Source of the DNA: JALQTD01 sp965657495
Lineage (GTDB): Bacteria > Bacteroidota > Bacteroidia > Flavobacteriales_D > Sanyastnellaceae
Length of the DNA: 64,000 bases
Assembly (NCBI GenBank): GCA_965657495.1
Contig: CBFHPD010000027.1
Location: forward strand, 17,658-81,657
Direction of reading: 5' to 3'
The translations under genes were made by a program, and so were the position numbers. How positions within the stretch are numbered: position 1 is the first letter of the stretch; every line of letters starts with the position of its first letter. The notes beneath the pieces were generated by a model. That model was not told where the DNA came from and searched no databases. It saw only the letters and a list, made by a program, of their open reading frames with translations. Below, in pieces: positions 8,469-16,600 of this stretch.

Positions 8469-9253
8469 TGGCTGAAAATCAACCGACCACTGAGCAGAAG
8501 CAGTTCCTTGGTGCGCACGGCATCTTGCCCGACCGCGTGCCCCAGCACGTGGCCATCATCATGGATGGGAACGGCCGGTGGGCGAAGGACCGCGGTGAGG
8601 ATCGCGTGTTCGGACACATGCACGGCGTGGATTCGGTGCGTGCCGCGGTGGAAGCTTCGTTGAAATCGGGGGTGCGGTACTTGACGCTCTACGCGTTTTC
8701 CACGGAGAACTGGAACCGCCCGAAGGAGGAGGTGGATGCGCTGATGGATTTGCTGGTGCGCACGCTGGTGCACGAGCTCGACGACTTGATGAGCAAGGGG
8801 GTGCGGCTGCGGGCCATCGGGGATTTGTCGTCCTTGCCGGAGGAGGCGCAGCAGGGCTTGCGCGAGGCGGAGCAGCGGACGGCGCATTTGACGGGCCTGG
8901 ATTTGGTCCTCGCCCTCAGTTACAGTGCCAAATGGGAGCTCGTCGAAGCGGTGCGCCAAATCGTGCGCGAAGGCGTCGCCCCCGAGGACATCGACACCGA
9001 GACGCTGGACCGCCACCTCACGACGGCCGACCTGCCGGACCCCGAGCTCATGATCCGCACCAGTGGGGAGCGCCGCATCAGCAACTTCATGCTGTGGCAA
9101 CTGGCTTACGCGGAATTCCACTTCACCCCCGTGATGTGGCCCGATTTCCGGGAGGCTCATTTTTTGGAGGCCATCCGCGATTACCAGCGGCGTGAACGGC
9201 GGTTTGGCGGACTTTTAGATACGAATCACAACGAATGGAACCAGGAGGCATGA
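8468..9253 (+). CDS. uppS: Undecaprenyl diphosphate synthase (cis-prenyltransferase)
   Basis: Extends farnesyl diphosphate with eight isopentenyl units in cis to give the C55 lipid carrier for peptidoglycan and surface glycans. A 261-residue protein with the P-loop-like MDGNGRWAKDRG (catalytic Asp), GVRYLTLYAFSTENW and the C-terminal RTSGERRISNFMLWQLAYAE. The ATG at 8468 overlaps the DUF6089 stop (TGATG). The gene also overlaps bamA, giving a translationally coupled envelope block. Confidence 0.97.
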   Translation: MAENQPTTEQKQFLGAHGILPDRVPQHVAIIMDGNGRWAKDRGEDRVFGHMHGVDSVRAAVEASLKSGVRYLTLYAFSTENWNRPKEEVDALMDLLVRTLVHELDDLMSKGVRLRAIGDLSSLPEEAQQGLREAEQRTAHLTGLDLVLALSYSAKWELVEAVRQIVREGVAPEDIDTETLDRHLTTADLPDPELMIRTSGERRISNFMLWQLAYAEFHFTPVMWPDFREAHFLEAIRDYQRRERRFGGLLDTNHNEWNQEA

Positions 9254-11772
9254 TGGGAGTTTTACGACGCGTGGGGAGCGCCCTGCTGTTGGCTGTGGCA
9301 GGAGCATTTACCGCTTCAGGCCAAATCAACATGGACCTGCCACACGACTACCGCATTGCGGGGGTTTCCGTGCTCGGGGCCGACTACTCGGACGTCCAGG
9401 CGATCAAGCTCTTCGCTGCGTTGCAGGTCGGGGAGGAAATCACGCTTCCGGGTGAAGAGGTCAGCAAGGCGATCCGCCGCTTGTGGGAGCAGGACCTCTT
9501 CGGCGACGTGTCCATCGAGCTCGCCGAAGTCCGCGGTGACGACGTTTACCTCGTGATCCGCGTGGTGGAACTGCCGCGCTTGACCCGTTACACCATCACC
9601 GGTGTCAGCCGCTCCGAACAGGAAACGCTGAAGGGCAAAATGGACCTCCTCACCGGCCGCATCGTGAACGAAAACGTGATGGCCACAGCGCGCAAGCGGC
9701 TCCTCGACCATTACGACGAGAAGGGTTACTGGGACGCGGAGGTGAACATCCAGCAGGTGCCCGACACAGCTTTTGCGAACGGCGCCATGCTCAGCATCGA
9801 AGTGAACAAAGGCGAGAAGGTCAAGGTGGGCGAGGTGCGGGTTTTGGGCCTGGAGCAACTCTCGGAAAAGGAAGTGAAGCGGGCGATGAAGGACCTGAAG
9901 GAACGGGCGTGGTTCCGGATTTTCAAGTCCACCAAGTTCGTGGAGGAGAACATGGCCACTGCGCGCCAACAAATCCTCGGGCTGTACAACAACCAGGGCT
10001 ACCGCAACGCGCGCATCCTGCGCGACACCATTTACCGCTTGCCGGAAGGGGATGTGGGTGTGGCGTTTGAAATCGAAGAGGGCAATCCCTTCTATTTCGG
10101 CGACATCACGTTCACGGGGAACACGAAGTACCGCTCGACCCAGCTCGATTCCATTTTGGGCATTCGGACCGGGGAGGTGTACAACCTCGAGCGCCTCGAG
10201 ACGCGGCTGTTCATGGACCCCAAGGGCGTGGACCTCAGTTCCTTGTACCAGGACGATGGCTATTTGACCTTCCAAGCGATGCCCGTCGAGACCTCCATTG
10301 AAAACGACACCATCGACATCGAGGTGCGCATGATGGAAGGCAAGCAATTCCGCATTGGAAAGATCATTGTGGAGGGCAATACGAAGACGAACGACCACGT
10401 CATCTACCGCGAAATCCGGACCCGGCCGGGCGACTTGTTCAGCCGCACGGACATCATTCGGACGCAGCGGGAATTGGCCCAGCTCAACTACTTCAATCCG
10501 GAGGCGTTCGGCATCAACCCCATTCAGCATCCGGAAGACGGCACCGTGGACATCGAGTACCGCGTGGAGGAGAAGCCTTCAGACCAAATTGAACTCAGCG
10601 GCGGCTGGGGCGGTGGCCGGGTCGTCGGAACCCTGGGCATCAGCTTCAACAACTTCTCCGTCAAGAACTTGTTCAACGGCGATGCGTGGCGGCCCATTCC
10701 GACGGGCGATGGCCAGCGGTTGAGCATCCGCGCCCAGTCGAACGGCCTGTTCTTCCAGAGCTACAACTTCAGCTTCACGGAGCCGTGGATGGGCGGCCGC
10801 AAACCCAATTCGCTCTCCTTCTCCGCTTGGCATTCGGTCCAAACCAACGGCCAAACGCGCAAGGTCGACGGGGAAATCAACCCCCTGCGCCAGAGCCTGA
10901 ACATCACCGGGGTGCAGGTGGGCCTCGGCCAGCGCTGGAAGAAGCCGGACGACTGGTTTGTCATGCAGGCGGCCCTGAGCTACCAGCACTTTGTGTTGAA
11001 CGATTACGGGGTGTTCTTCAGCTTCGCAAACGGGGTGTCAAACAACTTGGCCTTGACGTGGAGCTTGGGACGGAACTCGGTGTCGGACCCGATTTATCCG
11101 GTGTGGGGGTCGAATGTGAACGTGACCGTCAAGGCGACTCCGCCCTATTCCGCTTTCCGCGGGGACGGCATTGATTACGAAGGCATGTCGGACCAGGAGC
11201 GCTTCCGTTGGGTGGAGTACCACAAATGGAAGGTGAAGGCCGAATGGTACACGCCCCTCACGCAATCTTCCGGCGAGAACCCGAAGACTTTGGTGTTGCG
11301 CACGCACGCCGGGTTTGGCCTCATCGGGCAGTACAACCGCGAGGTGGGGTTGTCGCCGTTCGAACGCTTCTACCTCGGCGGGGTGTTCCTGAGCGGATTC
11401 GTGCTCGATGGCCGCGAGATCATCAACTTGCGCGGCTTCGACGATTTGAGCTTGACCATGCCCAACCAAAACACGGGCGCCCCGGTCATCGCGAAATACG
11501 GCGCCGAGCTCCGCTACCCGCTGTCCACCAACCCCAGCGCCACCATCTACCTCTTGTCCTTCCTCGACGCGGGCAAAACGTGGGCCGACGCCCGTGAATT
11601 CAACCCCTTCCAAGTGTACCGCTCCGCCGGTGTCGGCATGCGGATCTTCCTGCCGATGTTCGGTTTGTTGGGCTTGGACTACGGCTGGCGCCTCGACGAC
11701 ATTCCCACCGCGCCCAACATGGCCCGCGGCCAATTCCACTTCAGCATGGGCATGAACATCGGAGAATTGTGA
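9250..11772 (+). CDS. bamA: Outer-membrane protein assembly factor BamA
   Basis: An 840-residue Omp85 protein that folds beta-barrel proteins into the outer membrane. Signal peptide ~1-26, five POTRA domains ~30-440 (repeated strand-helix units such as YTITGVSRSEQE and FTGNTKYRSTQLD), then a 16-strand barrel. FSFTEPWMGG and VTVKATPPYS lie in the barrel. The start is most likely ATG 9250 (ATGA overlap with uppS) or ATG 9253, both just after AGGAGG, one of the few good Shine-Dalgarno words here; an ATG at 9235 is also in frame. Confidence 0.96.
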   Translation: MMGVLRRVGSALLLAVAGAFTASGQINMDLPHDYRIAGVSVLGADYSDVQAIKLFAALQVGEEITLPGEEVSKAIRRLWEQDLFGDVSIELAEVRGDDVYLVIRVVELPRLTRYTITGVSRSEQETLKGKMDLLTGRIVNENVMATARKRLLDHYDEKGYWDAEVNIQQVPDTAFANGAMLSIEVNKGEKVKVGEVRVLGLEQLSEKEVKRAMKDLKERAWFRIFKSTKFVEENMATARQQILGLYNNQGYRNARILRDTIYRLPEGDVGVAFEIEEGNPFYFGDITFTGNTKYRSTQLDSILGIRTGEVYNLERLETRLFMDPKGVDLSSLYQDDGYLTFQAMPVETSIENDTIDIEVRMMEGKQFRIGKIIVEGNTKTNDHVIYREIRTRPGDLFSRTDIIRTQRELAQLNYFNPEAFGINPIQHPEDGTVDIEYRVEEKPSDQIELSGGWGGGRVVGTLGISFNNFSVKNLFNGDAWRPIPTGDGQRLSIRAQSNGLFFQSYNFSFTEPWMGGRKPNSLSFSAWHSVQTNGQTRKVDGEINPLRQSLNITGVQVGLGQRWKKPDDWFVMQAALSYQHFVLNDYGVFFSFANGVSNNLALTWSLGRNSVSDPIYPVWGSNVNVTVKATPPYSAFRGDGIDYEGMSDQERFRWVEYHKWKVKAEWYTPLTQSSGENPKTLVLRTHAGFGLIGQYNREVGLSPFERFYLGGVFLSGFVLDGREIINLRGFDDLSLTMPNQNTGAPVIAKYGAELRYPLSTNPSATIYLLSFLDAGKTWADAREFNPFQVYRSAGVGMRIFLPMFGLLGLDYGWRLDDIPTAPNMARGQFHFSMGMNIGEL

Positions 11773-11812
11773 TGCCCCCTACCTGCCCAGACCTTTGTAT
11801 CTTCAACCGCTC

Positions 11813-12496
11813 ATGAAAACGACCCTGCTGACCGTGCTGCTCGCCACCTTGACCCTCGGGGGGTGGGCCCAGAAATTCGCCTACATCGATTCGGATTACG
11901 TGTTGTTGCACGTGCCGGAGTATGCCGAGGCGCAGCAAACGCTGAACCAGTTGGCCATTGATTGGCAGGCAGAAATCGAGGCCAAAATGGAGGCCGTCGA
12001 ACGCCTCGAGCTGGCCTACCGCGCTGAGCGCGTCCTCCTCACCCCCGAAATGCGCGCCAAGCGGGAGTCGGACATCCAGGCCAAGCGCGAAGAAGCCCGC
12101 GCCCTCCAGCGCGAGAAGTTTGGCGTAGAGGGCGAGCTCTTCCGCCAGCGCCAAGAACTCATTCAACCCATCCAGGATTTGATCTTCGAAGAGCTCAAAG
12201 AAATCGCATCCGGTTCGAGCTACATGGTCATTTTTGACAAGAGCAACCAGAGCAACATGCTCTACACGAACCCCAAATACGACATTTCCGACCGCCTGAT
12301 CAAGGCGTTGGGCTATGTTCCCGGCGAGACGATTGAAGCCGAGGAGCCCGCCGAAGGGGATGGCGGCGAATCGCTGCTTGACAAAGCACGCGGTGCGATG
12401 GACCGGGGTACGGAATCCGTTCGTGGTGCCGTCGGCGGTGCGGTTGAGGGAGCCCGTGGGGGCATTTCGCCCGGCGCAAGCCGCAACAAGGATTGA
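11813..12496 (+). CDS. OmpH/Skp periplasmic chaperone with Gly/Arg-rich tail
   Basis: A 227-residue periplasmic chaperone expected to hold unfolded outer-membrane proteins for BamA. Signal peptide 1-20 (ending GGWAQ), then the Skp start KFAYIDSDYVLLHVPEY, a long charged coiled-coil (~45-115) and the return strand YMVIFDKSNQSNMLY. Residues ~180-227 are an unusual acidic then Ala/Gly/Arg-rich extension (RGAVGGAVEGARGG) absent from the next paralogue. A TATCTTCA box (11798-11805) and 40 bases separate it from bamA, so it may also have its own promoter. Confidence 0.88.
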   Translation: MKTTLLTVLLATLTLGGWAQKFAYIDSDYVLLHVPEYAEAQQTLNQLAIDWQAEIEAKMEAVERLELAYRAERVLLTPEMRAKRESDIQAKREEARALQREKFGVEGELFRQRQELIQPIQDLIFEELKEIASGSSYMVIFDKSNQSNMLYTNPKYDISDRLIKALGYVPGETIEAEEPAEGDGGESLLDKARGAMDRGTESVRGAVGGAVEGARGGISPGASRNKD

Positions 12497-12560
12497 TTTT
12501 GGCACAGCTTGTGCACAGCCCTGTGCGCAGAAGAGAGATTGAAACTACATTCGCACTTCA

Positions 12561-13067
12561 ATGAAGAACATGATGAAGCATTTGATGATGGCCTTGGCCC
12601 TGGTGATGGGCATGACAACCGCAGCCCAAGCCCAAAAGTTGGGGCACGTGGATACGCAAGCCATTTTGATGGAACTCCCTGAACGGGCCGACGCCCAAGC
12701 GGCCATTGAGTCGCGCGCCGCAGAGTACGAGATGGAGATGACGAGCATGCAACAGCAGCTCCAAACCAAGTTGCAAGAGTACCAGTCGAAAGCAGAGACA
12801 TGGCCCGCCGCCATCCGCCAACAGAAGGAGCGTGAGTTGCAAGCACTCGACCAGGGGCTTCAAGAATTCGCGTCCACGGTACAGAATGACTTGGCACAGA
12901 TGGAACAAGAGCTCCTCATGCCGATGATCGAGCGGGTGCAGGAGGCCATCAACAACGTGGGGGAAGAGCAGGGCTACTCGTACATCTTTGACACGAGCGC
13001 AGGCGCAACGGTCTACGTGGGAGGCGAGGACGCGGGTCCTGCCATCCGCGCGAAACTGGGCATGTAA
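12561..13067 (+). CDS. OmpH/Skp periplasmic chaperone, second copy
   Basis: A 168-residue paralogue of the preceding gene and close to the normal Skp length. Signal peptide ~1-24 (AAQAQ), family opening KLGHVDTQAILMELPE, coiled-coil tentacles ~35-115 and closing strand YSYIFDTSAGATVYVGG. Tandem Skp genes after bamA are common in this phylum. The 64-base gap before it holds GCACAG...CTGTGC, a short inverted repeat without a T-tract. Confidence 0.92.
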   Translation: MKNMMKHLMMALALVMGMTTAAQAQKLGHVDTQAILMELPERADAQAAIESRAAEYEMEMTSMQQQLQTKLQEYQSKAETWPAAIRQQKERELQALDQGLQEFASTVQNDLAQMEQELLMPMIERVQEAINNVGEEQGYSYIFDTSAGATVYVGGEDAGPAIRAKLGM

Positions 13068-13085
13068 GCACCGCGCACAACGGAC

Positions 13086-13880
13086 ATGCGTCCATTGGGC
13101 ATTTTTGATTCGGGCATTGGCGGTTTGACCGTGGCCCGGGCAGTGGCGGACCGGATGACCGGTTCGCCGCTGTTGTATTTTGGCGATACGGCCCACCTTC
13201 CGTACGGCGAGAAATCGCCCCACCTCATCCGGCACTACGCCTCCCGCATCTCGCACCATTTGCGTGACGAAGGGTGCCGCGCCATCGTGGTGGCTTGCAA
13301 TTCCGCTTCGAGCAATGCCCTCGATGCGGTCCGCGATGCCGTCGGCCCCGACATCCCCGTGGTGGATGTCGTAGAGCCCGTGGTGGCGTACCTCAAGTCC
13401 CGCTGGCCCGCTGGCCGGGTGGGCGTCATCGGTACCCGCGCCACCATCGACTCGGGCTTGTACCAGCGCCTGCTCGAGGCCGCCGGGTTGGCGGTGACCG
13501 CGCGCGCCACTCCCTTGCTCGCGTCAGCCATCGAAGAGGGGTTCCACAAAGGGGCGGTGAGCGAAGCCTTGCTCGCCGCGTACCTCGGGGATGGCGCGTT
13601 CGATGAGGTGGACGCCCTCGTGTTGGGCTGCACCCATTATCCTTTGATTGCGGACCAAATCCGATCGCACTTGCCCCAGCGGGTCGAAGTGGTCGACAGC
13701 CCGGCCCTGGTCGCCGAAGCGGTGGCCTCCTTGTTCCTTGAGGAATGCCATCCCGGCGTCGCACCGACCGCGTCGCACCGTTTCTTGGTGTCTGATTGGA
13801 CGGACTCTTTCGCCCTCGGGGCACGCCGGTTTTTTGGTGAGGCCATCCAGTTGGAGGCCACGGATTTGTGGAAGCGCTGA
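13086..13880 (+). CDS. murI: Glutamate racemase
   Basis: Interconverts L- and D-glutamate, supplying D-Glu for peptidoglycan. A 264-residue protein with the N-terminal GIFDSGIGGLTVARAV, both catalytic cysteines in context (VVACNSASSNAL and VLGCTHYPLI) and DTAHLPYGEKS. It is 18 bases after the second Skp gene and closes the envelope block. Convergent with the carbonic anhydrase gene, only three bases apart. Confidence 0.97.
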   Translation: MRPLGIFDSGIGGLTVARAVADRMTGSPLLYFGDTAHLPYGEKSPHLIRHYASRISHHLRDEGCRAIVVACNSASSNALDAVRDAVGPDIPVVDVVEPVVAYLKSRWPAGRVGVIGTRATIDSGLYQRLLEAAGLAVTARATPLLASAIEEGFHKGAVSEALLAAYLGDGAFDEVDALVLGCTHYPLIADQIRSHLPQRVEVVDSPALVAEAVASLFLEECHPGVAPTASHRFLVSDWTDSFALGARRFFGEAIQLEATDLWKR

Positions 13881-13883
13881 GCG

Positions 13884-14402
13884 TTAGCGGAACCAGTTGG
13901 CGTAAGTGACGTACCGATCCGCCGTGTCGGACAGGTGGTCACGCAGCTCCGTTCGGACGCCCCCCTTTTCCCGGGCCGGTGCTCCGGCCCACAGGGTGAA
14001 GGCTGGGATGCGGGTGCCGGCAAGCACCACCGCACCAGCCGCCACCACGGCACCTTCCCCGACCACGGCGCCGTCCATGACCACGGCGCCCATGCCGATG
14101 AGCGCTCCCCGCCCGATGTGCGCCCCGTGGACGATGGCCTTGTGCCCGACGGACACCCGGTCTTCGAGCACGGTTTCGGACTGCTCAAACGTCCCGTGGA
14201 TCACGGCACCGTCTTGGATGTTCACCCGCGCTCCAATGGTGATGGGCGCCACGTCGCCGCGAACAACCGCTTGGAACCAAACCGTGGAATCAGCCCCCAG
14301 CTTTACCTCGCCCACAACGGTCGCGTTGGGGGCCAACCAGCATGTGGCGTCAATGAGCGGGTGGTGGCCGCGTGCAGGCAGGATGAGGGGGGCGTGTTCC
14401 AT
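13884..14402 (-). CDS. Gamma carbonic anhydrase-like hexapeptide-repeat protein
   Basis: A 172-residue left-handed beta-helix protein with hexapeptide repeats (GRGALIGMGAVVMDGAVVGE). Three histidines sit in the gamma-carbonic-anhydrase pattern: AVIHG, VSVGHKA and VHGAH. The start is MEHAPLIL at 14402; upstream in-frame codons overlap the comM-like gene and lack family similarity. Members such as YrdA and PaaY bind zinc, and some hydrate CO2; activity here is not certain. Confidence 0.88.
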   Translation of the reverse strand: MEHAPLILPARGHHPLIDATCWLAPNATVVGEVKLGADSTVWFQAVVRGDVAPITIGARVNIQDGAVIHGTFEQSETVLEDRVSVGHKAIVHGAHIGRGALIGMGAVVMDGAVVGEGAVVAAGAVVLAGTRIPAFTLWAGAPAREKGGVRTELRDHLSDTADRYVTYANWFR

Positions 14403-14419
14403 GATGGGAAGGTAGCGAA

Positions 14420-15937
14420 TCAGCCGCGGTGTTTGGGGCGCTGGGGGTCCCAAGCGGATTCGAGCCATTCCGCTCGGTCGAATACGCGGTACTGCAAAGC
14501 GGCCCCGACATCTTCCTCAGTGATTTCGTTCCCTTCCCGGATCAAGGCGTGGGTCAATGCGACACTGCGCAGTGCGGCCAAGGCCCGCCCGGAAAACCGC
14601 CACCGCCGCATGGCCATGGCCAGGTGGCTTTCCGCGGGATCGGTCCACGGCAGTCCGTGGGGACGCCGCCCCCGCACCCGTTGGACGATTTCCCGGGCGC
14701 TTTCGGTGGTGAGGCCGGGTGATGCCGCGGGTTGGAGCGACGGCATGCGGGTCTCGAGGTGAATGGGGAATCGATCGACCAGGGGCCCGGACAGGCGCTT
14801 GAGGTAGTTCCGCACTTGCGCCGGGGTGCACCGGCAGCGGCGCTCGGCATCGAGGAAGTACCCGCACGGGCAGGGGTTGGCGGTCGCGGCGACGAGGCTG
14901 CGCGCCGGGAGTTGGGTGCTGCCCGCCGCCCGTGCCAGTTCCACCACCCCGCGCTCCAACGGAACGCGCAGCGTTTCCATGGCGGGCCGTGACCATTCCG
15001 GCAACTCGTCTAGAATCAACAAGCCCCGGTGGGCCAAAGTCAGTTCCCCAGGCAGAAAGGCCGCCGAGCCATCCAAGGCGTGGCGCCCGGCAGCGCGCGA
15101 TCCGATGAGGGCGGCCACCCCGCTCCCCGCGTGTGGATTGCGCAAGGGGGGTGCCCAGGGGTCGGAACGGATGAGACCTTTGGCGGCGTGCAACCGCCGG
15201 AGGGTTTGGGCTTCCGAAGGGCTCAGCGCCGGAAGCAGCCCGTGCAGCGCCCGTGCAGACGTGGATTTGCCCGTTCCAGGGGATCCCAACAGCATCACAT
15301 GGTGCTCGCCCGCGGCGGCAAGCAGCAGGCCCCGAAGCAAGTGGTCGTCGCCGTGCACGTCTTCCAAGCGCACTTCGGTCGCGGCCATCGGCGAAGCTTG
15401 CCGGCTGACCCACCGTGGCAAAGGCCGCGTGCCCCGCAAGTGCTCCACGACCTCCGTCAGGTGCTGGGCCCCGTAGAGCGGGGCATCCGCTGTGCTCCCT
15501 GAACTGGCTGGAAGCACATGGGCCGCGACCACCGTGGCCGAACAACCTGCCTCCACCGCGGCCAGGGGCGCGTTTGCGCTGCTGGGGTGGCCGCGCAAAG
15601 AGCCGTCGAGGCCGAGGGCGCCCGCGCTGCAAAGGTGGGCAATGCGGTGGGCGGGGATGGCTCCGATTTGGGCCAACACCACCAAGGCCAACGGCAGGTC
15701 CAAATCCTCCGGGTGCAAACTGGCATTGCCCGGGCTGATGCTCACCGTCAAGGCTTCCCGCGGCCACGACCACCCCCCGGCCTGCAGGGCCCCGCGGATG
15801 CGCAGGAAGGCATCGCGGGCGAGGGACCCGCTCATGCCGGCCACATGGAACTGGATGCCGCGGCCCGATCGCAATTCAATGGACACGGGCAGGACATCGA
15901 CCCCGCGCGAAGCGGCGCCGTACGTGCGCACAAACAT
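14420..15937 (-). CDS. YifB/ComM-family Mg-chelatase-like AAA+ ATPase
   Basis: A 505-residue protein with the ComM arrangement. The N-terminal Lon-substrate-like domain (~1-170) contains the SISPGNASLHPEDLDLPLA stretch. A AAA+ domain follows, with Walker A GSPGTGKST near residue 220 and a Walker B-like LLILDELPEW. A Cys-rich loop (NPCPCGYFLDAERRCRCTP) is typical of the family. A C-terminal helical region ends it. ComM is a branch-migration helicase that helps integrate DNA during natural transformation, so that role is plausible. Twelve bases separate it from gmhA upstream. Confidence 0.9.
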   Translation of the reverse strand: MFVRTYGAASRGVDVLPVSIELRSGRGIQFHVAGMSGSLARDAFLRIRGALQAGGWSWPREALTVSISPGNASLHPEDLDLPLALVVLAQIGAIPAHRIAHLCSAGALGLDGSLRGHPSSANAPLAAVEAGCSATVVAAHVLPASSGSTADAPLYGAQHLTEVVEHLRGTRPLPRWVSRQASPMAATEVRLEDVHGDDHLLRGLLLAAAGEHHVMLLGSPGTGKSTSARALHGLLPALSPSEAQTLRRLHAAKGLIRSDPWAPPLRNPHAGSGVAALIGSRAAGRHALDGSAAFLPGELTLAHRGLLILDELPEWSRPAMETLRVPLERGVVELARAAGSTQLPARSLVAATANPCPCGYFLDAERRCRCTPAQVRNYLKRLSGPLVDRFPIHLETRMPSLQPAASPGLTTESAREIVQRVRGRRPHGLPWTDPAESHLAMAMRRWRFSGRALAALRSVALTHALIREGNEITEEDVGAALQYRVFDRAEWLESAWDPQRPKHRG

Positions 15938-15949
15938 GTTCGAAACGGA

Positions 15950-16528
15950 TTAGCAGAGCGCGCGCTCCACGTGATCGATCAGGCTGTGAATGACCTTGAT
16001 GTGCACTTCTTGCACCCGGTCGGCATAGCCGTCCCAAGGCACGCGCACTTCCACATCGCAACACCCCGCCAGTTCGCCACCGGATTTGCCGGTCAGGGCG
16101 ATGACGCGCATGCCCATCGCTTGGGCCGCACGCGCAGCCGCCACGACGTTCGCGGAGTTGCCACTCGTGCTGATGGCCAACAAGGCGTCACCCGGCCGCC
16201 CGATGGCTTCCATATAACGCGCAAACACCTGGTCGAAGCCGTAGTCGTTGCCCACACACGTCAAATGGGAAGGATCCGAACAGCAAAGCGCCGCCAGCGC
16301 TTTCCGGTCTTCCCGGTAGCGCCCACTCAGCTCCTCGGCGAAATGCATGGCATCGCACATGCTCCCTCCGTTGCCGCACGAAAGGGCCTTTCCTCCCTGT
16401 TCCAACGTTTCTACCAGCACCTGCCCGGCCGCTCCCACGGACTCGAGGAATGCCGCATCGCCCAGCACCCGCTCAAGCAGTTGAGCGGCCTCTTCCAAAT
16501 GCGATCGTATGGCTTGATTTGCTTTCAT
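15950..16528 (-). CDS. gmhA: Sedoheptulose 7-phosphate isomerase
   Basis: Converts sedoheptulose 7-phosphate to D-glycero-D-manno-heptose 7-phosphate, the first step of ADP-heptose synthesis for lipopolysaccharide. The 192 residues match the usual length. SIS-domain motifs: GNGGSMCDAMHFAEELSGRY, LTCVGNDYGFDQVF, AISTSGNSANV and the C-terminal EVHIKVIHSLIDHVE with conserved acid and histidine. Other heptose genes are not in this window. Confidence 0.95.
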   Translation of the reverse strand: MKANQAIRSHLEEAAQLLERVLGDAAFLESVGAAGQVLVETLEQGGKALSCGNGGSMCDAMHFAEELSGRYREDRKALAALCCSDPSHLTCVGNDYGFDQVFARYMEAIGRPGDALLAISTSGNSANVVAAARAAQAMGMRVIALTGKSGGELAGCCDVEVRVPWDGYADRVQEVHIKVIHSLIDHVERALC

Positions 16529-16600
16529 GGGACGAAGGAAGTCATCGGACGTGCCACCGCCACATGGAATTCACGGACGCGGGCGCAGGGTTCATGGGTG

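Noticed and set aside
12505..12530. Inverted repeat GCACAG...CTGTGC between the two Skp genes.
   Set aside because: The stem is short and has no T-tract, and the genes appear co-transcribed; too weak to call a terminator or operator.
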